Shown: piece by piece, positions 1-9,019 of the stretch | Layout of the letters: every line of letters begins with the position of its first letter | How positions within the stretch are numbered: position 1 is the first letter of the stretch | NCBI GenBank assembly: GCA_002428735.1 | Contig: DIXO01000067.1 | Coordinates: forward strand, 43,861 to 107,860 | Length of the DNA: 64,000 nt | From: Syntrophaceae bacterium UBA6078 | GTDB lineage: Bacteria; Desulfobacterota; Syntrophia; Syntrophales; UBA2210 | Direction: 5' to 3' | The notes under the pieces: generated by a model | What the model saw: only the letters and a program-made list of their open reading frames with translations | What the model was told of the DNA's origin: nothing | Database searches by the model: none | Position numbers and translations under genes: made by a program

Positions 1-934
1 CTGCCAGGTCCTCGTAGTCATCCGAGGAGATGGGATAGATGGAGGCGAAGACGACCGGTTTCGATTCCCTGAATCCGGGGAGGGGCTTGGAACAGGGACG
101 GCGGTCCGCAGTGATCGTGTCTCCGATCTGGACGTCGGAGACGGTCTTGATCCCGGCGATGATGTACCCCACGTCCCCCGCTGAAAGGCTGTCGGATTTC
201 TGGCGCGGGAGGAGAAAGTGTCCCACCTCCTCGACCCGGTGGATAGTCTCGCCGTGCATAAGGCGGACGACGTCGCCGCTTCGCACCGTGCCGTCAACGA
301 TCCGGCAGTGTATGATGGTCCCCCGGAAGGGGTCATACTGCGCGTCAAAGATCGTAGTAGCCAGCGGAGCCTTCGGATCTCCCTTCGGTTCGGGGATCCT
401 CTGGACGATTGCCTCCATGATCTCTTCGACCCCCGTCCCCTCCTTGGCGGAACAGGCCAGGGCCGTGTATGGATCAAGCCCGAGTTCCGAGTCGATCTGT
501 TCCATGACCCGCTCCACGTCGGCCGCCGGGAGATCGATTTTGTTGATTACCGGGATGATCTCCAGCTCGTGCTCCATGGCCATGTACAGATTCGCCACCG
601 TCTGGGCCTGGACTCCCTGGACGGCGTCGATCAGGAGGAGGACCCCTTCGCAGGAGGCGAGCGACCGTGAGACCTCGTAAGAAAAATCAACATGGCCCGG
701 GGTATCGATCAGATTGAGCGTATACTCCTCACCGTTCCTGCTCCGGTAGGGGAGGGTGATGGCCTGGCTTTTGATGGTAATCCCCCGTTCACGCTCGATG
801 TCCATGTTGTCGAGGAACTGGTCCTTGAAGTTGCGGGCATCGACCACACCGCTGCGCTGGATCATCCGGTCGGCCAGGGTGGACTTGCCGTGATCGATGT
901 GGGCTATGATGCTGAAATTGCGTATACTCTTCAT
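1..934 (-). CDS. lepA: Elongation factor 4 (LepA), 3' end outside window
   Basis: Translational GTPase that back-translocates stalled ribosomes. Reading the minus strand from an ATG at 934 gives MKSIRNFSIIAHIDHGKST, the typical LepA start. It contains the P-loop HIDHGKS, the switch motif RERGITIK, the G3 motif DTPGHVDF and the G4 motif NKIDLP. The frame stays open for 311 codons to the window edge, which is about half of a normal ~600-residue LepA; domain II and the C-terminal domain lie outside. The start is fixed by the conserved N-terminus. A putative ribosome binding site, GGAAGG, lies 13 nt upstream inside the 3' arm of a hairpin. The gene follows adk on the same strand with a 65 bp gap. 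Confidence 0.97.
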   Translation of the reverse strand, partial: MKSIRNFSIIAHIDHGKSTLADRMIQRSGVVDARNFKDQFLDNMDIERERGITIKSQAITLPYRSRNGEEYTLNLIDTPGHVDFSYEVSRSLASCEGVLLLIDAVQGVQAQTVANLYMAMEHELEIIPVINKIDLPAADVERVMEQIDSELGLDPYTALACSAKEGTGVEEIMEAIVQRIPEPKGDPKAPLATTIFDAQYDPFRGTIIHCRIVDGTVRSGDVVRLMHGETIHRVEEVGHFLLPRQKSDSLSAGDVGYIIAGIKTVSDVQIGDTITADRRPCSKPLPGFRESKPVVFASIYPISSDDYEDLA

Positions 935-942
935 GGTAAAGA

Positions 943-975
943 AAAAGCCTTCCTGCGTGCGTTGGGGAAGGCTTT
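943..975 (-). terminator. Hairpin with U-run between adk and lepA
   Basis: An 11-bp perfect stem (AAAAGCCTTCC pairing with GGAAGGCTTTT; arms 965-975 and 943-953) has an 11-nt loop and is followed on the minus strand by a T-rich stretch. It has the form of an intrinsic terminator for adk. It ends only 8 nt before the lepA ATG, and its 3' arm contains the only plausible lepA ribosome binding site, so it could also hide that site. Confidence 0.6.
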
Positions 976-999
976 TATACAATCTTTTCGGGATTTTTG

Positions 1000-1665
1000 C
1001 TATCCCAGTTTTTTGAGAAGTTCCTCGCTCACCTCTTTGACGCCGGGGCGGCCGTCGACCCCGATCACCGTCACCCGCTCCTTGAAGTAATTGATCGCGG
1101 CGGTGGTCCCCGTCTTGTCGTCGTAGTAGATGTCGTGCCGCTTGCCGATGGCAGTCTCGTCCTGGTCATCCGCGCGGGCGCTCAGCCCCCCGCCGCAGAC
1201 GCGGCAGACAAATGTGCCGTTCTTCTCGGCCGGCTTGATGGCGTCGATGTAGATGTTGTTCGGGTGGTTGTTGTCCTTCGCGCAGAGCCTCCTCCCCATG
1301 ATCCGGTTTTTGGAGGTCTGCCGGTCGAGGATAATCTCGATGACGTAGTCCAGTGCGATCCCTTCCTTCTGCAACGCTTTGTAGAGGGCCTCCGCCTGCG
1401 CCAGGTTTCGCGGGAAGCCATCCAGGAGCCAGCCGTTCTTTTCCTCTTTCAAGCGGTTCAGGATCATGGGGACGGTGATCTCGTCGGGGACCAGATCGCC
1501 CCGGTCGATGTACGCCTTTGCCTGTGTGCCGAGCTTCGTTCCCTTGGATATATTATCCCTGAAGATCACGCCCGTTTCGATGTGGGGGACCTTGAACTTC
1601 TTCTGGACGATCGCGCCCTGCGTGCCCTTGCCACTTCCATTCGGTCCAAAAATCAGAATATTCAC
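1000..1665 (-). CDS. adk: Adenylate kinase
   Basis: Cytosolic enzyme that interconverts ATP + AMP and 2 ADP. The 221-residue protein has the P-loop GPNGSGKGTQ near the N-terminus (residues 7-16), the AMP-binding stretch DGFPRNLAQAEAL and a long LID domain. The LID holds several cysteines (one near LCAKDNN, then CRVCGGG), which may bind zinc as in some other adenylate kinases. The start is GTG at 1665, preceded by AAAGGAG 8 nt upstream. Length fits the long form of the family. A ribosomal-protein or secY context is not visible; the upstream neighbour is a metallo-hydrolase on the same strand. Confidence 0.95.
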   Translation of the reverse strand: MNILIFGPNGSGKGTQGAIVQKKFKVPHIETGVIFRDNISKGTKLGTQAKAYIDRGDLVPDEITVPMILNRLKEEKNGWLLDGFPRNLAQAEALYKALQKEGIALDYVIEIILDRQTSKNRIMGRRLCAKDNNHPNNIYIDAIKPAEKNGTFVCRVCGGGLSARADDQDETAIGKRHDIYYDDKTGTTAAINYFKERVTVIGVDGRPGVKEVSEELLKKLG

Positions 1666-1771
1666 TCTCCAAGCTCCTTTCCCTGAGATTCAGTTTATAC
1701 CGGCCTTCCGGGGTGTTTCCCCCGGGCAGGAACCTTATAGGGGATTATCCCCGTTATGGCAAGGAGAAATC

Positions 1772-2662
1772 TCATCTTCCATCGGCCACAACCCTGACCT
1801 TCGCCTCCAGATTCAGCAGAAATGATTTTTTATCCTGCTGCATCTGCACCGTATCGTCATAGTCTTCCGCCGCGATGGCTTCCACTGTCTTTTCTCTGTC
1901 CCCGTTGAAGCGGTCCAGGTATTCCTCGATCCGTGTCTTGAAGAAAACGGTGGCCGAGAGGGAGTCTTTCAGATACGCGCCGGCGTCCTCCCCGGTAAGG
2001 ATACGTTGATGGGCCAGCGCCAGGACCTCCACATCCAGGGCCGCCATCTTTTCGAGGGATGTCACGTAGTCACTGTAACTGGATGAAAATTCGGGCTGTA
2101 TGCATCCGTTATGGAAAACGCCGCCGGCTTCTCCCGCAATCAGGGCCTTTATCCTGGGGATGTAGTAGGAGAGAGAGTCTCTCGTGTGTCCCGGTGTCTC
2201 GAGGACGCGCACCGACCATCCCCCGCCGAGATCCGGTTCGTCGCCCTCCTTCAGAATCACGTCAACCACCACCGGGTCGAAGGGGATGTAATCGGTTCCG
2301 ATGACATCGCTGAAGACATGGGCGAAGTTGTCGTTCAGCGCGCGCATCAATTGCACGGCACTCGGTTTCTGAAGCACGTCCGCGGCGTGAGATTCAGCCC
2401 CGATCCTGAGGGCCGGTATCTTCTTTTTGAGGAAGGGAGCGGCTCCGCAGTGGTCGTAGTGCGAGTGCGTCAGGAGAAGATAGTGCAATGCATCAGTCGA
2501 TCCCAGGATGGTTCCTATGTCGCTGAGATAACGAGGTCCCATGGCCGCGACGCCCGCGTCGAAGAGGACCGGCGCCGGGCTTGTAAGAAGGAAAGCAGGG
2601 ATAAAATGATATCCCGTTCCATACAATCCGTCGCATATCTTTCCGGTCTGTTCCAGTATCAC
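1772..2662 (-). CDS. MBL-fold metallo-hydrolase
   Basis: Predicted 296-residue soluble hydrolase of the metallo-beta-lactamase superfamily. The metal-binding signature THSHYDHCG is at residues 65-73, with later ligands suggested by ETPGHTRDS and by the C-terminal ALAHQ. The substrate cannot be inferred: the family includes glyoxalase II-like thioesterases, lactonases and flavodiiron relatives, and the C-terminal 80 residues are helical and unassigned. The gene precedes adk on the same strand by about 100 bp and may be independent. The next gene upstream (3121) is divergent. Confidence 0.85.
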   Translation of the reverse strand: MILEQTGKICDGLYGTGYHFIPAFLLTSPAPVLFDAGVAAMGPRYLSDIGTILGSTDALHYLLLTHSHYDHCGAAPFLKKKIPALRIGAESHAADVLQKPSAVQLMRALNDNFAHVFSDVIGTDYIPFDPVVVDVILKEGDEPDLGGGWSVRVLETPGHTRDSLSYYIPRIKALIAGEAGGVFHNGCIQPEFSSSYSDYVTSLEKMAALDVEVLALAHQRILTGEDAGAYLKDSLSATVFFKTRIEEYLDRFNGDREKTVEAIAAEDYDDTVQMQQDKKSFLLNLEAKVRVVADGR

Positions 2663-3120
2663 GCAAAAACCTCCCGAAGCTGTTTATTAACCATGTCCGC
2701 CTCGTACCGCCCCTTCTATGGGATACCTGCCGTGATGTCAAGTTATTCCCGGTTTCAGGGATTGCAGTGAATCGCCCCAATCATCAAGCGAAAGGGGGTT
2801 TCTCTTCAGAATCTGTTTTCTGCGCGGCAGCAGGGTTTCTCCAGTGTCCGTATTTCTTCCACGGGCCGGAAACCGTGGTGCAGATGCGAAAAATCATTAA
2901 AGTTATTTTTATAAATGCCGAAGTTATAGTCGTATCACGGGTACCCAGGAGCGCGTAAAAAATCCTGCGCCGCAAGATCCAGCATGGCTTTTGGGTACGA
3001 ATTTTGCTTTCTGGTTACGTATTCTTTGTAACGGAAGCCGCATACAAAGCTTTCATCTGTGAAGAATTTGGATAAATCAAACAAGGGCGCATCAGCTATG
3101 ATTATGGAGAAGGGATATCG
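2663..3120. other. Divergent intergenic region, no gene seen
   Basis: About 460 bp between the divergent MBL-hydrolase and the signalling operon. The part near 2890-2935 is AT-rich and contains TATAGT (2925-2930), a possible -10 for the operon, but no convincing -35 pairs with it. No RNA gene or repeat was recognised. Confidence 0.4.
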
Positions 3121-3639
3121 ATGGAACAATCTTTGAGGTTGACCGTAAAACCACAGTGGGATGAGATAGAAAATGCCCGAATTGAAGTGGGCGCCTATCT
3201 TCAATCCCAGGGGCTGATGAGGGATGCTGTCCATTCGCTCACGATGGTTATCAGCGAACTGATTGAAAACGGTATCAAATACGGAAGTTTTACCGGACCG
3301 GAGGATGCCATCGCTGTTGATATCCACCGGAACGGAGACACCACAACCGTTGAGGTTATAAACCCCCTCAACATCAAGGATAAAGCGGCGCGCAATCACC
3401 TGACGAAACTTGACAAAACGATTCAATGGATTCGCGGGTATCAGGATCCCTTTGAGGCCTACGTCGAGAAGCTGAAGGAAGTTTCCCGAAGACCGCTCAA
3501 GGATGAGGAGAGCGGTCTGGGGCTGGTGAGAATCGCTTACGAAGGGAAGTCGATCCTTGATTTCTTTGTCAGTGAGGAGGGGAGTCTAAACGTGTCAGCT
3601 GTTTCACATTTTCGGGGTGATAATCATGAAAAAGATTGA
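3121..3639 (+). CDS. GHKL-fold ATP-binding protein (RsbW/SiaB-like kinase)
   Basis: A 172-residue cytosolic protein with the N-box-like motif ISELIENGIKYGS (residues ~44-56) and a C-terminal G-box-like ESGLGLVRIAYEG, as in anti-sigma-factor serine kinases of the GHKL ATPase fold. In partner-switching systems such a kinase phosphorylates a STAS-domain partner and is opposed by a PP2C phosphatase. Here the next gene is STAS-like (14 nt overlap) and a SpoIIE-type phosphatase lies two genes further on, which supports that role. The start is ATG at 3121, a few bases after GAGAAGGG. Whether it controls a sigma factor or another target is unknown; no sigma factor is encoded nearby. Confidence 0.7.
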   Translation: MEQSLRLTVKPQWDEIENARIEVGAYLQSQGLMRDAVHSLTMVISELIENGIKYGSFTGPEDAIAVDIHRNGDTTTVEVINPLNIKDKAARNHLTKLDKTIQWIRGYQDPFEAYVEKLKEVSRRPLKDEESGLGLVRIAYEGKSILDFFVSEEGSLNVSAVSHFRGDNHEKD

Positions 3640-4021
3640 ATTATTCGAGGATGGCCTGTTGCAGATCGAATTGATCGAAAATACGAATTCGATCACTCTG
3701 GTATGGACGGGGAAGAGCACCCATCGAAAGCCGAGCGAATTCATCTCGCCGATTCTCGCGGAAACCATCCGAAGAAGCAACGCGTCAAAAAAGCGGATCA
3801 TCATGGACTTCAGAAGGCTGGAGTATATGAATTCTTCCACTATTACTCCTATCATCAAAATCCTTGAGCGGGCCAAGAGAGGGGCTACTGAAATTACCCT
3901 GCTCTATAACAAGTCTCTCAAATGGCAGGATCTCTCATTTTCAGCGCTGGAAATATTTGAAACGCAGGACAGCAAGGTTGAAATCAAGGGAGTGGAAAAC
4001 CATGTACCCGGAAACAAATAA
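3626..4021 (+). CDS. STAS-like antagonist protein
   Basis: A 131-residue cytosolic protein. Its central segment RIIMDFRRLEYMNSSTITPI resembles the STAS strand-helix junction that carries the phosphorylatable serine (compare the FIDSSG type); NSST is the candidate phosphoacceptor. It is therefore a likely partner of the GHKL protein encoded just upstream. The ATG at 3626 is preferred over a GTG three codons earlier because GGGGTGA sits 5 nt before it. It overlaps the previous gene by 14 bp and the next by 20 bp, so translation is probably coupled. Alternative: a SiaC-type regulatory phosphoprotein. Confidence 0.65.
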   Translation: MKKIELFEDGLLQIELIENTNSITLVWTGKSTHRKPSEFISPILAETIRRSNASKKRIIMDFRRLEYMNSSTITPIIKILERAKRGATEITLLYNKSLKWQDLSFSALEIFETQDSKVEIKGVENHVPGNK

Positions 4022-5423
4022 TGCGCATGCCCATGATCTCCAGATGGATCTGGTAACTGCTTCGAATGAAGTCATCCCCATTTTTGGCAAGCGGGCGTCA
4101 AAATATTCCCTCTGGATACGCTTTTCGAACGGCCATAAATTCAAGGACGGGGAAGAATTTGCCAAGCTGATTGTCCCCGTGAACGGCGACAGCGCGAAAC
4201 TGGGACCATGCAGGTTGTTATCGGAACCGAACATCGACGGCTACGCGGGACGCATTACCTTTATCGACGATTTCTTTGACTTCGACAATCTCCTCTCAAA
4301 TCACAAGATCGTGAAGTTGCAGTCGGAATTTCTCAATCTGCCCATGGTGCTGGCCCATAAAGACAACATCACCAGGGAATTCAAGGATTATACGTCGAAT
4401 CTTAATTATGACTGCAATGTGTATAAGAACCTTTTTGATAAACTGGATCTGGAATATCAGGGAGAACCGGAAGACGTCAAAAAACTGGTTCAGCGCGCGA
4501 TCATTGACTCTGAAGGGAAAACGTTCCTCCGTTTTATAGATGAAAATCTTCAGAAACTCGAGAAAATCGTGAAGAATTTCAGCAAGGAGGAACATGAGCG
4601 GCACGGTTTTTATCTCCGGAAACAGCTCTGGAACATCATCATGTGTTCCGCGTTCATGGCGCGAACCAATTTAAAGCCGAGAGGCTACAGCGGCGATTCG
4701 GAAATGATGCGGATGATATACGCGAACGAGTACGAGGGTTTCTCGACCTTTTCAAAGCTCCTCAACAAGCATCCCCTGAACCAGCCCGCAGCCCAGGCGG
4801 TGCGAAACAGGCGAATCATTGTTGCCGGCAAACTCAATGAGATAAAAAACAGCCGCCAGTATCATGCCGACGGAAAGTGCCGGGTCCTCTCCGTTGCCTG
4901 CGGGCCCGCTTTCGAACTGAAAGACATTTTTGTTTCGCCGGACGATTGTGACGCCTTTCATTTCACCCTGCTGGATCAGGATAAGTCCGCTCTTCTGGAG
5001 GCATCGGTTCTTGTCGACCAGATCGAAAAATCACTGGGCCGGGCGCTGGAGACCAAATATCTGAATGAATCCGTTCGCACCATGCTTGTTACCAGTGATT
5101 TGCATGAGAAATGGGGACGATTCGATTTTATCTATTCCATGGGTCTGTTCGACTATCTCACCCCGCCGGTTGCCGCCGCCGTTCTTAAAAAGCTCTATCA
5201 ACTCCTGGCTCCCGGGGGAGAGATGGTGATCGGAAACTACCATGTTTCGAATTCCAACAGATATTATATGGAATACTGGCTGGACTGGGTGCTGTATTAT
5301 AGAAGCGACTCCGAATTCAAGGCCCTTCTGGGCGATGCCCCGGGAGCCCATATGGATGTAACTTTCGATGACACAGGGGTGCAGATGTTTCTTGATGTGA
5401 AGAAGAACCGGGCGAACGCATAA
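4002..5423 (+). CDS. Class I SAM methyltransferase with N-terminal regulatory domain (PhcB-like)
   Basis: 473 residues starting at the ATG at 4002, inside the end of the STAS gene. Residues ~1-110 form a beta-rich PilZ-like N-terminal part. Next come a helical linker and the stretch KPRGYSGDSEMMRMIYANEYEG. The C-terminal third is a Rossmann methyltransferase: the SAM loop is VLSVACGPAFELKDI, an acidic residue follows in LLDQDKSAL, and DFIYSMGLFDYL and LLAPGGEMVIGNY come later. The linker plus methyltransferase arrangement resembles the family annotated as 3-hydroxypalmitate methyl ester synthase (PhcB of Ralstonia), which makes a cell-cell signal. That assignment is from memory of the motif and needs an HMM search. 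Operon partners are signalling proteins, which fits. Confidence 0.65.
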   Translation: MYPETNNAHAHDLQMDLVTASNEVIPIFGKRASKYSLWIRFSNGHKFKDGEEFAKLIVPVNGDSAKLGPCRLLSEPNIDGYAGRITFIDDFFDFDNLLSNHKIVKLQSEFLNLPMVLAHKDNITREFKDYTSNLNYDCNVYKNLFDKLDLEYQGEPEDVKKLVQRAIIDSEGKTFLRFIDENLQKLEKIVKNFSKEEHERHGFYLRKQLWNIIMCSAFMARTNLKPRGYSGDSEMMRMIYANEYEGFSTFSKLLNKHPLNQPAAQAVRNRRIIVAGKLNEIKNSRQYHADGKCRVLSVACGPAFELKDIFVSPDDCDAFHFTLLDQDKSALLEASVLVDQIEKSLGRALETKYLNESVRTMLVTSDLHEKWGRFDFIYSMGLFDYLTPPVAAAVLKKLYQLLAPGGEMVIGNYHVSNSNRYYMEYWLDWVLYYRSDSEFKALLGDAPGAHMDVTFDDTGVQMFLDVKKNRANA

Positions 5424-5530
5424 AAAATCCCCACGCCTGCCGGTTCGGACACATGGCCGCGGAGGAAAGAACCCGCGAGATTCCACAGCGGTGACAGTCC
5501 CGCACACAGGGATGGTGAAGAGGGCGAAAA

Positions 5531-6910
5531 GTGCGAGTAGAACTGAATAAAAACGAAAAGGAATTTTCCTTCGATGCCCATCAGTTTGATGATTATCTGA
5601 ACAGCATCATACACGAGTGGCTACTGACGCTGACGGCTCTCTGCTTTACCCTTGTTCCGATCTTCTTCCTCTTAGACTATTTTATCATGCCCGAACACCT
5701 GATCGCTCGGTTCGGAATCTACCGGCTGGTTTCCACGGTCCTTGCCCTTGCCCAGTATTTCATCGTTCGCAACTCGAAACCCGGTCCTTCGTCCTACTAT
5801 CACGGCTATTTCGCCTCCATCAACGTGGGAGGCGCCATTGCCCTGATGACGGTGGACCTCGGCGGTTTCAACTCAAGCTACTACGCCGGCCTGAATCTGG
5901 TCATCGTGGGCGTGAATCTCCTCCTTCCCTGGAAGGCCATCCATTCTGCCGCCAACAGCTTCATTATCATATTCATGTATGTGTTTTTAAACCTCGCATC
6001 CAAACAACCGTATGAATTTTCAATTCTTGCGAACAACCTTTTCTTCCTGTGCTCCATGGCTATCATTGCAGTAAGCATAAACCATCTCAGACACAGGCTG
6101 GTTAAAAAGGAATTCGACCTCCTCGTGGAACTGAAGAAGGCCCGGGATGCCATCTGGAGCGAGATGGAACTCGCAAAGCGCATACAGACAGCTCTGCTCC
6201 CCTATAAAGAAAAGGTGAAGGATTATGAAATCGCCGCCACGATGCTGCCGGCTATAGAAGTGGGCGGGGACTATTACGATATCATCGAAACCCCGAGCGG
6301 AGATAAATGGGTTGCCATGGGGGATGTCTCCGGCCACGGCGTTGATTCCGGTTTGATTATGATGATGGCGCAAACGAGCATCGTCTCTCTCGTCAACAAT
6401 TCCAAGGATTGCAAGCCTTCGACGGTCCTGGAATCCGTGAACTCCGTTCTGCGGGAAAACATCTCGCGGCTGGGGTCCGACCATTACATGACGATGATGG
6501 CCCTTCATTTCAAAGACGGAGAGATGACCTTTGCCGGAAAGCATCAGGATCTGATTATCTATCGGTCCGCGTTGAATAAAACAGAGGTTATTCCATCAAC
6601 GGGTACCTGGCTGGGGATAGCCGACAATATCGGCAAATATCTGACGGATCGATCCGTAAAGGTTCAGGAAAATGATGTCATTGTTCTGTTTACCGACGGG
6701 ATTACCGAGGCGACAAACAGGAGCGGAGAGATGTATGGACAGGGGCGTCTCGAACAGGAACTCAATCAATACGCCGATCTTCCGGTGGGAAAACTTCTCG
6801 AAAAAATCATCAGCGATGTGCAGGAATTCCAGGAAGTGCAGATGGACGACATGACGCTGGTGGTCATCAAGAAATCGTCAGGCCGGAGTTTCACGGTAGC
6901 GGGGGGCTAA
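5531..6910 (+). CDS. Membrane PP2C/SpoIIE-type serine phosphatase
   Basis: 459 residues, GTG start at 5531. Residues ~25-190 contain about six hydrophobic segments, with a short helical linker to ~225. The C-terminal domain is a PPM/SpoIIE phosphatase with metal ligands D247 (GGDYYD), D265 (GDVSGHG) and D389 (LFTDGITEA). Such RsbU/SiaA-like enzymes dephosphorylate a phospho-STAS protein; the probable substrate is the product of the gene at 3626. The membrane region replaces the usual sensory domain and may perceive a ligand directly. The gene follows the methyltransferase by 107 bp and precedes the histidine kinase by 3 bp. Confidence 0.85.
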   Translation: MRVELNKNEKEFSFDAHQFDDYLNSIIHEWLLTLTALCFTLVPIFFLLDYFIMPEHLIARFGIYRLVSTVLALAQYFIVRNSKPGPSSYYHGYFASINVGGAIALMTVDLGGFNSSYYAGLNLVIVGVNLLLPWKAIHSAANSFIIIFMYVFLNLASKQPYEFSILANNLFFLCSMAIIAVSINHLRHRLVKKEFDLLVELKKARDAIWSEMELAKRIQTALLPYKEKVKDYEIAATMLPAIEVGGDYYDIIETPSGDKWVAMGDVSGHGVDSGLIMMMAQTSIVSLVNNSKDCKPSTVLESVNSVLRENISRLGSDHYMTMMALHFKDGEMTFAGKHQDLIIYRSALNKTEVIPSTGTWLGIADNIGKYLTDRSVKVQENDVIVLFTDGITEATNRSGEMYGQGRLEQELNQYADLPVGKLLEKIISDVQEFQEVQMDDMTLVVIKKSSGRSFTVAGG

Positions 6911-6913
6911 ACT

Positions 6914-8860
6914 GTGTGGGAAGGAGCGACACCGACATATTTTTCTTCTCTGCCGGATGATCTGAAGATCAATCCCTTCACCCTCTCCTTTTCCGGAGAT
7001 CTGGAAAAGGCTTACCGTGACGATTATTTCGCAAAATCTTTAGGGCATGTCCGCATTGCCTGCCTTATCGCCATCTTTTTTTACGGGGCCTTCGGCGTTC
7101 TGGATGCGTTCCTTGTTCCCGATGTGAAATATCAGCTCTGGTTTATCCGGTATGCCCTGTTCATCCCCTTTGCCCTCGCGGTTTTTCTCTTTTCTTTCTC
7201 CCGGCATTTTAAACAATACATACAGTTCTCCATCGCCACGGTTGTCCTGGCAGCCGGACTGGGCATCATCGCCATGATCCGGATCATGCATTTTACGGAT
7301 GTATACACCTATTACGTCGGCGTCATCCTTGTTTTCATATTCGGGTACACCTTTTTCAAACTCAGATTCATCTGGGCTTCGCTGGTGGGGTGGCTGCTGG
7401 TCATTGCCTATGAGATCGTGGCTGTCAGTTTTATCCAGTCTCCGCTCCTGACGATTCTGAATCATAATTATTTCTTTCTCAGCAGCAACATTCTCTGCAT
7501 GTTTGCCGGCTATTCCATCGAGCTGTCTGCGAGGAAGGAGTTCATGCAGGCGCGACTCCTTGCAGCTGAGAAGCTGAAAGTCGACAATTCAAACCGTCTG
7601 CTGGAAAAGGCGGTCAGGGAACGCACCGAACAGCTTGTCAACGCGAACGAGGACCTGAAGCAGGAGATCGCGGAAAGAAAACAGGCCGAAGAGGCCCTGA
7701 AGGCCAGCGAAGAAAAGTACCGCAGCATCATCGAAAGCATAGAGGAAGGCTACTTTGAACTCGATCTGGCGGGCAATGTGATCTTCTGCAATGATTCCCT
7801 GTGCAGCATCGTCGGATATGCGCGGGAAGATCTGCTGGGGATGAATAACCGGGATTACACCGCACCGGAAACCGCTCAAAAGATGTACAAAATCTTCAGC
7901 GAGGTCTATCGAACCGGAATTTCGGCACGGTCGTCTGATTTCGAGGTTATCAGAAAAAATGGGGATACGATTTTCATCGAGATCTCCGCATCCCTCGTCC
8001 GCGATTCATCCGGAACACCCGTCGGGTTCCGCGGCGTTCTCAGAGATGTGACCGACCGCAAACAGCATGAAATAGAGCTGCAGAAGTCGAAGGAGGCCGC
8101 TGAAACGGCCAACCGGGCGAAGAGCGATTTCCTGGCCAATATGAGCCATGAGCTCCGCACACCCTTACATCACATCATGGGTTTTACCGAACTGGTGGTC
8201 ACGAAATGTTTCGGGGAATTGAACGAGGTGCAGGAGGAGCATCTGAATGACGTGCTGCAGAGCAGCAAGCATCTCCTTTCCCTGATCAATGACGTCCTTG
8301 ACCTCTCGAAGATTGAGGGAGGAAAGATGGAAATCAATCTTTCGGAGGTGCATGTGGAGCGACTGATCGAGCAAAGCCTGCTCATGTTCAAGGAAAAGGC
8401 AATGAAACACCGCATCAATCTCTCCATAGACGCGGAAGGCATCCCGCCCTTCATAAACGCTGATGAACGGAAGCTCAAACAGATCATCTACAATCTGCTC
8501 TCCAACGCGATCAAGTTCACACCTGATGGCGGCACCATCCGTCTCAACGCCAGACAGGTAGACCCCAGAGCTCTGGCACATCGCAAAATCGGGGAAGGCC
8601 ATCCGGATGGAAACGGCCATCGGTATATAGAATTTGCCATCGTCGATACGGGTATCGGTATAACACCCGAGAATCAGGAGCGGATCTTCGGCCGCTTTGA
8701 ACGGGTAGACGAATCCATGAACCGGCGATACGAGGGGACCGGCCTGGGCCTCGCTCTCAGCAAAGACCTTGTTGAACTGCACGGCGGCAAGATCTGGGTC
8801 GAGAGTGAAGGAGAGGGAAAAGGTTCCGCGTTCCACTTCGTCCTCCCCCTTTCCGCCTGA
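6914..8860 (+). CDS. Membrane PAS sensor histidine kinase
   Basis: 648 residues, GTG start at 6914. About six transmembrane segments (residues ~35-205) are followed by a coiled coil (~225-265) and a PAS domain (~265-385, ending in the PAC-like RGVLRDVTDRK). The HisKA box is SHELRTPLHHIMG with phosphoacceptor H412. The HATPase domain has the N box (NLLSNAIKF), the G1 box (DTGIGI) and the G2 box (GTGLGL). There is no receiver domain and no response regulator in the operon, so the phosphotransfer partner is elsewhere. It is the last gene of the signalling operon. The membrane part resembles that of the preceding phosphatase only in layout. Confidence 0.9.
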   Translation: MWEGATPTYFSSLPDDLKINPFTLSFSGDLEKAYRDDYFAKSLGHVRIACLIAIFFYGAFGVLDAFLVPDVKYQLWFIRYALFIPFALAVFLFSFSRHFKQYIQFSIATVVLAAGLGIIAMIRIMHFTDVYTYYVGVILVFIFGYTFFKLRFIWASLVGWLLVIAYEIVAVSFIQSPLLTILNHNYFFLSSNILCMFAGYSIELSARKEFMQARLLAAEKLKVDNSNRLLEKAVRERTEQLVNANEDLKQEIAERKQAEEALKASEEKYRSIIESIEEGYFELDLAGNVIFCNDSLCSIVGYAREDLLGMNNRDYTAPETAQKMYKIFSEVYRTGISARSSDFEVIRKNGDTIFIEISASLVRDSSGTPVGFRGVLRDVTDRKQHEIELQKSKEAAETANRAKSDFLANMSHELRTPLHHIMGFTELVVTKCFGELNEVQEEHLNDVLQSSKHLLSLINDVLDLSKIEGGKMEINLSEVHVERLIEQSLLMFKEKAMKHRINLSIDAEGIPPFINADERKLKQIIYNLLSNAIKFTPDGGTIRLNARQVDPRALAHRKIGEGHPDGNGHRYIEFAIVDTGIGITPENQERIFGRFERVDESMNRRYEGTGLGLALSKDLVELHGGKIWVESEGEGKGSAFHFVLPLSA

Positions 8861-8974
8861 TTTCTTCCCGCCGGAGTTCGCGCATTCCGTCCGGCATCAA
8901 TCTCCCTGCCATTCCGTAAAGCCAGACACCTACCGTCCCGGAGCCGTTCATAGAAGGGCGCCCGGCAAAAAAAC

Positions 8975-9016
8975 GGCCTGCAGAGATACCGCGCGAAGCG
9001 CATATCCGAGCAGGCC
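8975..9016 (-). terminator. Hairpin GGCCTGC/GCAGGCC with inner GCGC stem
   Basis: Arms 8975-8981 and 9010-9016 form a 7-bp stem around a second small hairpin (GCGC-GAA-GCGC, 8991-9001). On the minus strand the stem is followed by G and seven Ts, the form of an intrinsic terminator. No minus-strand gene ends here, so either it reads poorly in the plus direction as the end of the signalling operon, or it ends an unannotated minus-strand RNA starting in the AT-rich block 9020-9100. Confidence 0.4.
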
Positions 9017-9019
9017 TGT

